NCBI RefSeq assembly: GCF_033118175.1
Contig: NW_026870965.1
Coordinates: 620,001-684,000, forward strand
From: Dama dama
Lineage: Eukaryota > Chordata > Mammalia > Artiodactyla > Cervidae
DNA length: 64,000 nucleotides
Direction of reading: 5' to 3'
In this document: one piece after another, positions 23,201-34,889 of the stretch
Layout of the letters: each line of letters starts with the position of its first letter
How positions within the stretch are numbered: position 1 is the stretch's first letter
Position numbers and translations under genes: made by a program
Notes under the pieces: model-generated
Seen by the model: only the letters and a program-made list of their open reading frames with translations
Database searches by the model: none
Told to the model about the DNA's origin: nothing

Positions 23201-26200
23201 TAGGTCGGCTCTGCCCCTTCCCACACAGGCGACCAGCCCAGCAGCTGCCTGACAGACTCTGGCTCCCCCGAGCTCTCTGCCGGTGCAGGGGTCAGGAACA
23301 GACGTGTGCATGTGGTTCTGCCTTGGTCTGGGAGTGTGGACCAACTGCCTGGCCCCCAGGCTCAGGGGCAAGGGCCCGGAGAGAGCAACACCCAGAAGCG
23401 CTTTTCTCCCGGGCTTGGGAGCATTGTGCGTCCCTGGCGGGAACAGCGGGCGGGGGTGTTGGCAAACCGGCCTTTGGAGGCAGCCGGGGAGGTCTTCCAG
23501 TGGGAGAGGGCCGGTTGTGCTCAGAGGCCCCACAGGCCAGGGGCAGGACCCAGCAGGGCCCCTGCCCCTGGCCAGCCTTTCCCAGACCTTCCTGGCCTCC
23601 GGGGGTACTGCCCCACCAAGGGGCAGGCTGTGGGGACTGGGTCCAGACATGCCCGGGCGCCTCCCCACGCTCATCCCCGCTGGTGCCCTTCCCCTGGGCC
23701 TAGGCCTCGGTTTAGGCCTCCTTGGAGAGGAGGTTGCTGGCAGGGGCTGTCTCCACACTGCAAGGTGCTGGAGCTCAGAGGGCCTCGTCAGAGGGAAGGG
23801 ACCAGCAAGGGGCTGGATGCCCAAGACCTCTTTGGCCCAGCAGCCTCAGGGCAGCAGAGAGAGCAAGAGGCCCAACTTGCCCCTAGGTCAGCTCTGCCCC
23901 TTCCCACACAGGCGGCCAGCCCAGCAGCTGCCTGACAGACTCTGGCTCCCCCGAGCTCTCTGCCGGTGCAGGGGGCAGATCAGACGTGTGCATGTGGTTC
24001 TGCCTTGGCCTGGGAGTGTGGACACCCTGCATTGCCCCCAGGCTCAGGGGCAAGGGCCCGGAGAGAGCACCACCCTGAAGCGCTTTTCTCCCGGGCTTGG
24101 GAGCATTGTGCACGCCTGCTGGGAACAGTGGGCGGGAGCGCTTGAAAACCGGCCTTTGGAGGCAGCCGGGGAGGTCTTCCAGTGGGAGAGGGCCGGTTGT
24201 GCTCAGAGGCCCCACAGGCCAGGGGCAGGACGCAGCAGGGCCCCTGCCCCTGGCCAGCCTTGCCCAGACCTTCCTGGTCTCCGGGGGTACTGCCCCACCA
24301 AGGGGCAGGCTGCGGGAATTGCGTCCAGACATGCCCGGGCACCTCCCCAGGCTCATCCCCGCTGGTGCCTTTCCCCTGGGCCTAGGCCTCGGTTGAGGCC
24401 TCCTTGGAGAGGAGGTTGCTGGCAGGGGCTGTCTCCACACTGCAAGGTGCTGGAGCTCAGAGGGCCTCGTCAGAAGGAAGGGACCAGTAAGGGGCTGGAT
24501 GCCCAAGACGTCTTTGGCCCAGCAGCCTCAGGACAGCAGGGAGAGCAAGAGGCCCAACTTGCCCCTAGGGCGGCTCTGCCCCATCCCACACAAGCGGCCA
24601 ACCCAACAGCTGCCTGACACTCTGGCTCCCCCAAGCTCTCTGCCGGTGCAGGGGACAGGAACAGACGTGGGCATGTGGTTCTACCTTGACCTGGGAGTGT
24701 GTTCCCCCAGCCTTGCCCCCAGGCTCAGGGGCAAGGGCCCGGAGAGAGCACCACCCCGAAGCGCTTTTCTCCCGGGCTTGGGAGCATTGTGCGAGCCTGG
24801 CGTGAACAGCGGGCGGGAGTGTTTGCAAACAGGACTTTGGAGGCAGCCGGGGAGGTCTTCCAGTGGGAGAGGGCCGGTTGTGCTCAAAGGCCTCACAGGC
24901 CAGGGGCAGGACACAGCAGGGCCCCTGCCCCTGGCCAGCCTTGCCCAGACCTTCCTGGCCTCCGGGGGTACTGCCCCACCAAGGGGCAGGCTGCGGGGAC
25001 TGGGTCCAGACATGTCCGTGTGCCTCCCTAGGATCATCCCCGCTGGTGCCTTTCCCCTGGGCGTAGGCCTCGGTTGAGGCCTCTTTGGAGAGGAGGTTGC
25101 TGGCAGGGGCTGTCTCCACACTGCAAGGTGCTGGAGCTCAGAGGGCCTCGTCAGCGGGAAGGGACCAGCAAAGGGCTGGATGTCCAAGACCTCTTTGACC
25201 CAGCAGCCTCAGGGCAGCAGGGTGAGCAAGAGGCCCAACTTGCCCCTAGGTCGGCTCTGCCCCGTCCCACACAGGCAGCCAGCCCAGCAGCAGCCTGGCA
25301 GTCTCTGGCTCCACCGAGCTCTCTGCCGGTGTAGGGGGCAGGAACAGACGTGTGCATGTCATTCTGCCTTAGCCTGGGAGTGTGTTCCCCCTTCCTGGCC
25401 CCCAGGCTCAGGTGCAAGGGCCCGGAGAGAGCACCACCCCGAAGCGCTTTTCTCCCGGGCGTGGGAGCATTGTGCGTGCCTGGCGGGAACAGCGGGCGGG
25501 AGTGCTTGCAAACCGGCCTTTGGAGGCAGACGGGGAGGTCTTCCAGCGGGAGAGTGCCGGTTGTGCTCAGACGCCCCACAGGCCAGGGGCAGGACCCAGC
25601 ACTGTCCCTGCCCCTGGCAGCCTTGCCCAGACCTTCCTGGCCTCCGAGGGTACTGCCCCACCAAGGGGCAGGCTGCGGAGACTGGGTCCAGACATGCCCG
25701 GGCGCCTCCCCAGGCTCATCCCCGCTGGTGCCTTTCCCCTGGGCCTAGGCCTCGGTTGAGGCCTCCTTGGAGAGGAGGTTGCTGGCAGGGGCTGTCTCTA
25801 CACAGCAAGGTGCTGGAGTTCAGAGGGCCTCGTCAGCGGGAAGGGACCAGCAAGGGGCTGGATGCCCAAGACCTCTTTGGCCCAGCAGCCTCAGGGCAGC
25901 AGAGAGAGCAAGAGGCCCAACTTGCCCCTAGGTCGGCTCTGCCCCTTCCGACACAGGCAGCCAACCCAGCAGCTGCCTGACAGACTCTGGCTCCCCCGAG
26001 CTCTCTGCTGGTGCAGGGGTCAGGAACAGACGTGTGCATGTTGTTCTGCCTTGGTCTGGGAGTGTGTACACACTGCCTGGACCGCAGGCTCAGGGGCAAG
26101 GGCCCGGAGAGAGCAACACCCCGAAGCGCTTTTCTCCCGGGCTTGGGAGCATTGTGCGTGCCTGGCGGGAACAGCGGCCGGGAGTGTTGGCAAACCGGCC

Positions 26201-29200
26201 TTTGGAGGCAGCCGGGGAGGTCTTCCAGTGGGAGAGGGCCGGTTGTGCTCAGAGGCCCCACAGGCCAGGGGCAGGACGCAGCAGGGCCCCTGCCCCTGGC
26301 CAGCCTTGCCCAGACCTTCCTGGTCTCCGGGGATACTGCCCCACCAAGGGGCAGGCTGCGGGAATCGCGTCCAGACATGCCCGGGCACCTCCCCAGGCTC
26401 ATCCCCGCTGGTGCCATTCCCCTGGGCCTAGGCCTCGGTTGAGGCCTCCTTGGAGAGGAGGTTGCTGGCAGGGGCTGTCTCCACACTGCAAGGTGCTGGA
26501 GCTCAGAGGGCCTCGTCAGAGGGAAGGGACCAGTAAGGGGCTGGATGCCCAAGACGTCTTTGGACCAGCAGCCTCAGGACAGCAGGGAGAGCAAGAGGCC
26601 CAGCTTGCCCCTAGGGCGGCTCTGCCCCATCCCACACAGGCGGCCAACCCAACAGCTGCCTGACACTCTGGCTCCCCCAAGCTCTCTGCCGGTTCAGGGG
26701 ACAGGAACAGACGTGGGTATGTGGTTCTACCTTGACCTGGGAGTGTGTTCCCCCAGCCTTGCCCCCAGGCTCAGGGGCAAGGGCCCGGAGAGAGCACCAC
26801 CCCGAAGCGCTTTTCTCCCGGGCTTGGGAGCATTGTGCACGCCTGCTTGGAACAGTGGGCGGGAGCGCTTGCCAACCGGCCTTTGGAGGCAGCCGGGGAG
26901 GTCTTCCAGTGGGAGAGGGCCGGTTGTGCTCAGAGGCCCCACAGGCCAGGGGCAGGACGCAGCAGAGCCCCTGCCCCTGGCCAGCCTTGCCCAGACCTTC
27001 CTGGCCTCCGGGGGTACTGCCCCACAAAGGGGCAGGCTGCGGGGACTGGGTCCAGACATGCTCGGGCGCCTCCCCAGGCTCATCCCCGCTGGTGCCTTTC
27101 CCCTGGTCCTAGGCCTCGGTTGAGGCCTCCTTGGAGAGGAGGTTGCTGGCAGGGGCTGTCTCCACACTGCAAGGTGCTGGAGCTCAGAGGGCCTCGTCAG
27201 AGGGAAGGGACCAGCAAGGGGCTGGATGCCCAAGACCTCTTTGGCCCAGCAGCCTTAGGGCAGCAGGGAGAGCAAGAGGCCCAACTTGCCCCTAGGGCGG
27301 CTCTGCCCCTTCCCACACAGGCGGCCAACCCAGCAGCTGCCTGACAGACTCTGGCTCCCCCGAGCTCTCTGCCGGTGCAGGGGTCAGGAACAGACGTGTG
27401 CATGTGGTTCTGCCTTGGTCTGGGAGTGTGATCCCACTGCCTGGACCCCAACTCAGGGGCAAGGGCCCGGAGAGAGCAACACCCCGAAGCGCTTTTCTCC
27501 CGGGCTTGGGAGCATTGTGCGTGCCTGGCGGGAACAGCGGGCGGGAGTGTTGGCAAACCGACCTTTGGAGGCAGCCGGGGAGGTCTTCCAGTGGGAGAGG
27601 GCTGGTTGTGCTCAGAGGCCCCACAGGCCAGGGGCAGGACCCAGCAGGGCCCCTGCCCCTGGCCAGCCTTGCCCAGACCTTCCTGGCCTCCGGGGGTACT
27701 GCCCCACCAAGGGGCAGGCTGCGGGGACTGGGTCCAGACATGCTCGTGCGCCTCCACTGGCTCATCCCCGCTGGTGCCTTTCCCCTGGGCCTAGGCCTCG
27801 GTTGAGGCCTCCTTGGAGAGGAGGTTGCTGGCAGGGGCTGTCTCCACAGTGCAAGGTGCTGGAGCTCAGAGGGCCTCGTCAGAGGGAAGGGACCAGTAAG
27901 GGGCTGGATGCCCAAGACCTCTTTGGCCCAGCAGCCTCAGGGCAGCAGGGAGAGCAAGAGGCCCAAGTTGCCCCTACGTCGGCTCTGCCCCTTCCCACAC
28001 AGGCGGCCAACCCAGCAGCTGCCTGACAGACTCTGGCTCCCCCAAGCTCTCTGCCGGTGCAGGGGACAGGAACAGACGTGGGCATGTGGTTCTGCCTTGG
28101 CCTGGGAGTGTGTTCCCCCTGCCTTGCCCCCAGGCTCAGGGGCAAGGGCCTGGAGAGAGCACCACCCCGAAGCGCTTTTCTCCCGGGCTTGGGAGCATTG
28201 TGCGAGCCTGGCGTGAACAGCGGGCGGGAGTGTTTGCAAACAGGACTTTGGAGGCAGCCGGGGAGGTTTTCCAGTGGGAGAGGGCCGGTTGTGCTCAGAG
28301 GCCTCACAGGCCAGGGTCAGGACCCAGCAGGGCCCCTGCCCCTGGCCAGCCTTGCCCAGACCTTCCTGGCCTCCGGGGGTACTGCCCCACCAAGGGGCAG
28401 GCTGCGGGGACTGGGTCCAGACATGTCCGTGCGCCTCCCCAGGATCATCCCCGCTGGTGCCTTTCCCCTGGGCCTAGGCCTCGGTTGAGGCCTCTTTGGA
28501 GAGGAGGTTGCTGGCAGGGGCTGTCTCCACACTGCAAGGTGCTGGAGCTCAGAGGGCCTCGTCAGAGGGAAGGGACCAGCAAAGGGCTGGATGCCCAAGA
28601 CCTCTTTGACCCAGCAGCCTCAGGGCAGCAGGGAGAGCAAGAGGCCCAACTTGCCCCTAGGTCGGCTCTGCCCCGTCCCACACAGGCAGCCAGCCCAGCA
28701 GCAGCCTGGCAGTCTCTGGCTCCCCCGAGCTCTCTGCCGGTGTAGGGGGCAGGAACAGACGTGTGCATGTCGTTCTGCCTTGGCCTGGGAGTGTGTTCCC
28801 CCTGCCTGGCCCCCAGGCTCAGGGGCAAGGGCCCGGAGAGAGCACCACCCCGAAGCGCTTTTCTCCCGGGCTTGGGAGCATTGTGCGTGCCTGGCGGGAA
28901 CAGCGGGCGGGAGTGCTTGCAAACCGGCCTTTGGAGGCAGACGGGGAGGTCTTCCAGCGGGAGAGTGCCACTTGTGCTCAGACGCCCCACAGGCCAGGGG
29001 CAGGACCCAACAGTGTCCCTGCCCCTGGCAGCCTTGCCCAGACATTCCTGGCCTCCGGGGGTACTACCCCACCAAGGGGCAGGCTGCGGGGACTGGGTCC
29101 AGACATGCCCGGGCGCCTCCCCAGGCTCATCCCCGCTGGTGCCTTTCCCCTGGGCCTAGGCCTCGGTTGAGGCCTCCTTGGAGAGGAGGTTGCTGGCAGG

Positions 29201-32200
29201 GGCTGTCTCCACACTGCAAGGTGCTGGAGCTCAGATGGCCTCGTCAGCGGGAAGGGACCAGCAAGGGGCTGGATGCCCAAGACCTCTTTGGCCCAGCAGC
29301 CTCAGGGCAGCAGGGAGAGGAAGAGGCCCAACTTGCCCCTAGGTCGGCTCTACCCCTTCCCACACAGGCGGCCAGCCCAGCACCTGCCTGACAGACTCTG
29401 GCTCCCCCGAGCTCTCTGCCGGTGCAGGGGACAGGAACAGACGTGTGCATGTGGTTCTGCCTTCGTCTGGGAGTGTGTTCCCCCTGCCTTGCCCACAGGC
29501 TCAGGGGCAAGGGCCGGGAGAGAGCACCACCCTGAAGCGCTTTTCTCCTGGGCTTGGGAGCATTGTGCGTGCCTGGCGGGAACAGCGGGCAGGAGTGTTG
29601 GCAATCTGGCCTTTGGAGGCAGCCGTGGAGGTCTTCCAGCGGGAGAGGGCCGGTTGTGCTCAGAGGACCTACAGGCCAGGGGCAGGACCCAGCAGGGCCC
29701 CTGCCCCTGGCCAGCCTTTCCCAGACCTTCCTGGCCTCCGGGGGTACTGCCCTACCAAGGGGCAGGCTGCGGGCCTGGGTCCAGACATGCCCGGGCGCCT
29801 CCCCAGGCTCATCCCCGCTGGTGCCATTCCCCTGGGCCTAGGCCTCGGTTGAGGCCTCCTTGAGGAGGAGGTTGCTGGCAGGGGCTGTCTCCACACTGCA
29901 AGGTGCTGGAGCTCAGAGGGCCTCGTCAGCGGGAAGGGACCAGCAAGGGGCTGAATGCCCAAGACATCTTTGGCCCAGCAGCCTCAGGGCAGCAGGGAGA
30001 GCTAAGGCCCAACTTGCCCCTAGGTCGTCTCTGCCCCTTCCCACACAGGCGGCCAGCCCAGCAGCTGCCTGACAGACTCTGGCTCCCCCGAGCTCTCTGC
30101 CGGTGCAGGGGGCAGGAACAGACGTGTGCATGTGGTTCTGCCTTGGCCTGGGAGTGTGGACCCCCTGCCTGGCCCCCAGGCTCAGGGGCAAGGGCCCGGA
30201 GAGAGCACCACCCCGAAGCGCTTTTCTCCCGGGCTTGGGAGCATTGTGCGCGCTTGGTGGGAACAGTGGGCGGGTGTGCTTGCAAACCGGCCTTTGGAGG
30301 CAGCCGGGGAGGTCTTCCAGTGGGAGAGGGCCGGTTGTGCTCAGAGGCCCCACAGGCCAGGGGCAGGACCCAGCAGGTCCCCTGTCCCTGGCCAGCATTG
30401 CCCAGACCTTCCTGGCCTCCGGGGGTACTGCCCCACCAAGGGGCAGTCTGCGGGGACTGGGTCCAGACATGCCCGGGCGCCTCCCCAGGCTCATCCCCGC
30501 TGGTGCCTTTCCCCTGGGCCTAGGCCTCGGTTGAGGCCTCCTTGGAGAGGAGGTTGCTGGCAAGGGCTGTCTCCACACTGCAAGGTGCTGGAGCTCAGAG
30601 GACCTCGTCAGAGGGAAGGGACCAGCAAGGGGCTGGATGCCCAAGACCTCTTTGGCCCAGCAGCCTCAGGGCAGCAGGGAGAGCAAGAGGCCCAACTTGC
30701 CCCTAGGTCGGCTCTGCCCCTTCCCACACAGGCGTCCAGCCCAGCAGCTGCCTGACAGACTCTGGCTCCCCCGAGCTCTCTGCCGGTGCAGGGGGCAGAT
30801 CAGACGTGTGCATGTGGTTCTGCCTTGGCCTGGGAGTGTGGACACCCAGCCTTGCCCCCAGGCTCAGGGGCAAGGGCCCAGAGAGAGCACCACCCTGAAG
30901 CGCTTTTCTCCCGGGCTTAGGAGCATTGTGCACGTCTGCTGGGAACAGTGGGCGGGAGCGCTTGCAAACCGGCCTTTGGAGGCAGCCGGGGAGGTCTTCC
31001 AGTGGGAGAGGGGCGGTTGGGCTCAGAGGCCCCACAGGCCAGGGGCAGGACCCAGCAGGGCCCCTGCCCCTGGCCAGCCTTGCCCAGACCTTCCTGGCCT
31101 CCGGGGGTACTGCCCCACCAAGGGGCAGGCTGCGGGGACTGGGTCCAGACATGCTCGGGCGCCTCCCCTGGCTCATCACCGCTGGTGCGTTTCCCCTGGG
31201 CCTAGGCCTCGGTTGAGGCCTCCTTGGAGAGGAGGTTGCTGGCAGGGGCTGTCTCCACACTGCAAGGTGCTGGAGCTCAGAGGGCCTCGTCAGAGAGAAG
31301 GGACCAGTAAGGGGCTGGATGCCCAAGACGTCTTTGGCCCAGCAGCCTCAGGGCAGCAGGGAGAGCAAGAGGCCCAACTTGCCCCTAGGTCGGCTCTGCC
31401 CCTTCCCACACAGGCGGCCAACCCAGCAGCTGCCTGACAGACTCTGGCTCCCCCAAGCTCTCTGCCGGTGCAGGGGACAGGAACAGACGTGGGCATGTGG
31501 TTCTGCCTTGGCCTGGGAGTGTGTTCCCCCTGCCTTGCCCCCAGGCTCAGGGGCAAGGGCCCGGAGAGAGCACCACCCCGAAGCGCTTTTCTCCCGGGCT
31601 TGGGAGCATTGTGCGAGCCTGGCGTGATCAGCGGGCGGGAGTGTTTGCAAACAGGACATTGGAGGCAGCCGAGGAGGTCTTCCAGTGGGAGAGGGCCGGT
31701 TGTGCTCAGAGGCGTCACAGGCCAGGGGCAGGACCCAGCAGGGCCCCTGCCCCTGGCCAGCCTTGCCCAGACCTTCATGGCCTCCGGGGGTACTGCCCCA
31801 CCAAGGGGCAGGCTGCGGGGACTGGGTCCAGACATGTCCGTGCGCCTCCCCAGGATCATTCCCGCTGGTGCCTTTCCCCTGGGCGTAGGCCTCGGTTGAG
31901 GCCTCTTTGGAGAGGAGGTTGCTGGCAGGGGCTGTCTCCACACTGCAAGGTGCTGGAGCTCAGAGGGCCTCGTCAGAGGGAAGGGACCAGCAAAGGGCTG
32001 GATGCCCAAGACCTCTTTGACCCAGCAGCCTCAGGGCAGCAGGGAGAGCAAGAGTCCCAACTTGCCCCTAGGTCGGCTCTGCCCCGTCCCACACAGGCAG
32101 CCAGCCCAGCAGCAGCCTGGCAGTCTCTGGCTCCCCCGAGCTCTCTGCCGGTGCAGGGGGCAGGAACAGACGTGTGCATGTCGTTCTGCCTTGGCCTGGG

Positions 32201-33602
32201 GGTGTGTTCCCCCTGCCTGGCTCCCAGGCTCAGGGGCAAGGGCCCGGAGAGAGCACCACCCCGAAGCGCTTTTCTCCCGGGCTTGGGAGCATTGTGCGTG
32301 ACTGGTGGGAACATCGGGCGGGAGTGCTTGCAAACCGACCTTTGCAGGCAGACGGGGAGGTCTTCCAGCGGGAGAGTGCCGGTTGTGCTCAAACGCCCCA
32401 CAGGCCAGGGGCAGGACCCAGCAGTGTCCCTGCCCCTGGCAGCCTTGCCCAGACCTTCCTGGCCCCCGGGGGTAGTACCCCACCAAGGGGCAGGCTGCGG
32501 GGACTGGGTCCAGACATGCCCGGGCGCCTCCCCAGGCTCATCCCCGCTGGTGCCTTTCCCCTGGGCCTAGGCCTCGGTTAAGGCCTCCTTGGAGAGGAGG
32601 TTGCTGGCAGGGGCTGTCTCCACACTGCAAGGTGCTGGAGCTCAGAGGGCCTCGTCAGAGGGAAGGGACCAGCAAAGGGCTGGATGCCCAAGACCTCTTT
32701 GACCCAGCAGCCTCAGGGCAGCAGGGAGAGGAAGAGGCCCAACTTGCCCCTAGGTCGGCTCTGCCCCTTCCCACACAGGCAGCCAACCCAGCAGCTGCCT
32801 GACAGACTCTGGCTCCCCCGAGCTCTCTGCCGGTGCAGGGGTCAGGAACAGACGTGTGCATGTGGTTCTGCCTTTGTCTGGGAGTGTGGACCCACTGCCT
32901 GGACCCCAGGCTCAGGGGCAAGGGCCCGGAGAGAGCAACACCCCGAAGCGCTTTTCTCCCGGGCTTGGGAGCATTGTGCGTGCCTGGCGGGAACAGCGGG
33001 CGGGATTGTTGGCAAACCGGCCTTTGGAGGCAGCCGGGGAGGTCTTCCAGTGGGAAAGGGCCGGTTGTGCTCAGAGGCCCCACAGGCCAGGGGCAGGACC
33101 CAGCAGGGCCCCTGCCCCTGGCCAGTTTTGCCCAGACCTTCCTGGCCTCCGGGGGTACTGCCCCACCAAGGGGCAGGCTGCGGGGACTGGGTCCAGACAT
33201 TCCCGGGCGCCTCCCTAGGTTCATCCCCGCTGGTGCCTTTCCCTGGGACTAGGCCTCGGTTGAGGCCTCCTTGGAGAGGAGGTTGCTGGCAGGGTCTGTC
33301 TCCACACTGCAAGGTGCTGGAGCTCAGAGGGCCTCGTCAGATGGAAGGGACCAGCAAAGGGCTGGATGTCCAAGACCTCTTTGACCCAGCAGCCTCAGGG
33401 CAGCAGGGAGAGCAAGAGGCCCAACTTGCCCCTAGGTCGGCTCTGCCCCTTCCCACACAGGCCGCCAGCCCAGCAGCTGCCTGACAGACTCTGGCTCCCC
33501 CGAGCTCTCTGCCGGTGCAGGGGGCAGGAACAGACGTGTGCATGTGGTTCTGACTTTACCTGGGAGTGTGGACCCCCTGCCTGGCCCCGAGGCACAGGGG
33601 CA
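11219..33602 (+). repeat. Monomer block II: 32 complete 682-bp units plus part units
   Basis: Anchors fall at 11536, 12218, 12901, 13584, 14265, 14947, 15629, 16312, 16995, 17676, 18358, 19040, 19722, 20405, 21087, 21770, 22452, 23134, 23817, 24499, 25180, 25862, 26545, 27226, 27908, 28591, 29273, 29955, 30637, 31319, 32002, 32684 and 33366. Subtypes can be told apart by the sequence after CTCTCTGCCGGTG. GATCAGACG occurs in 11536, 14265, 16995, 20405, 23817 and 30637. GGACAGGAACAGACGTGGG occurs in 12901, 14947, 24499, 26545, 27908 and 31319. TAGGGGGCAGG with CAGCAGCCTGGCAGTC occurs in 13584, 19040, 21770, 25180 and 28591 (32002 has CAGCAGCCTGGCAGTC with CAGGGGGCAGG). GGGGTCAGGAAC with AGAGCAACACC occurs in 17676, 23134, 25862, 27226 and 32684. 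Confidence 0.96.
21770..33365 (+). repeat. Five-monomer (about 3.41-kb) higher-order periodicity
   Basis: Monomers of the CAGCAGCCTGGCAGTC subtype, which also carry TTTGACCCAGC, begin at 21770, 25180, 28591 and 32002, each 3410-3411 bp apart (five monomers). Each is preceded by a monomer with CCCCAAGCTCTCTGCC (21087, 24499, 27908 and 31319). Positions three to five of the pentamer agree less well, so the higher-order repeat is old or has been partly homogenised. Earlier members of the subtype lie at 13584 and 19040, multiples of four monomers away. Confidence 0.7.
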
Positions 33603-34889
33603 AGGGCCCAGAGAGAGCACCACCCCAAAATGCTTTTCTCCCGGGCTTGGGAGCATTTGCGTGGCTGGCGGGAACAGCTAGTGGGAATGCTTGCAAACCG
33701 GCCTTTGGGGGCAGCCGGGGAGGTCCTCCATGGGCCCGGAGACAACACCAACCCGATGCGCTTTTCTCCCGGGCTAGGGAGCAGTGTGCGCGTGTGTCGG
33801 GAACAGCAGGCAGGAGTGCTTGCAAACCGGCCTTTGGAGGCAGGCGCGGAGGTCTTCCAAGGGCAAGGAGTGAGCACCACCCCAAAATGCTTTTCTCCCG
33901 TGCTTGGGAGCATTGTGCATGGCTGGTGGGAACAGCGGGCATGAGTGCTTGCATACCGCCCATTGGAGGCAGCCGGGGAAGTCTTCAAAGGGCCCGGAGA
34001 GAGCACCACCACGAAGCGCTTTTCTCTCGGGTTCTGGAGCATTGTGTGCGGCTGGTGGGACAGCGGGAGGGAATTCTTGCAAACCGGCCTTTGGAGGCAG
34101 CCAGAGAAGTCTTCCAAGGGCCCGGAGAGAGCACCACCCCGAAGCGCTTTTCTCCGGGTTTTGGAACATTGTGTGTGGCTGGCGGGAACAGCGAGTGGGA
34201 GTGCTTGCAAACCGGCCTTTGGGGGCAGCCGGGGAGGTCCTCCATGGTCCCGGAGAGAACACCACCCCGAAGCCCTTTTCTCATGGTCTTGGGAGCATTG
34301 TGCGCGGCTGGCGGGAACAGCGGGCATGAGTGCTTGCAAACTGTTCTTTGGAGGCAGCCAAGGAGGTCTTCCAAGGGCCCGGACTGATCACCACCCCAAA
34401 ATGCTTTTCTCCCGGGCTTGGGAGCATTGTGCGCGGCTGACGGGAACAGCGAACATGAGTGCTTGCAAACCGGCCTTTGGAGGCAGCCCGGGAGGTCTTC
34501 CAAGGGCCCGGAGAGAGCACCACCCCAAAATGCTTTTCTCCCGGGCTTGGGAGCATTGTGTGTGGCTGGCGGAAGCAGCGGGAATGAGTACTTACAAACC
34601 TGCCTTTGGAGGCAGCCGGGGAGGTCTTGAAAGTGCCCGGAGAGAGCACCACCCCGAAGCGCTTTTCTCCCGGGCTTGGGAGCATTGTGCGCGGCTGGCG
34701 GGAACAGCAGGCAGGAGTGCTTGCAAACTGGCCGTTGGAGGCAGCCGGGGAGGTCTTCCAAGGGCCCGGAGTGAGCACCACCCCAAAATGCTTTTCTCCC
34801 GGGCTTGGGAGCATTGTGCGTGGCTGGTGGGAACAACGGGCATGAGTGCTTGCAAACCGGCCTTTGGAGGCAGCCGGGGACGTCTTCCA

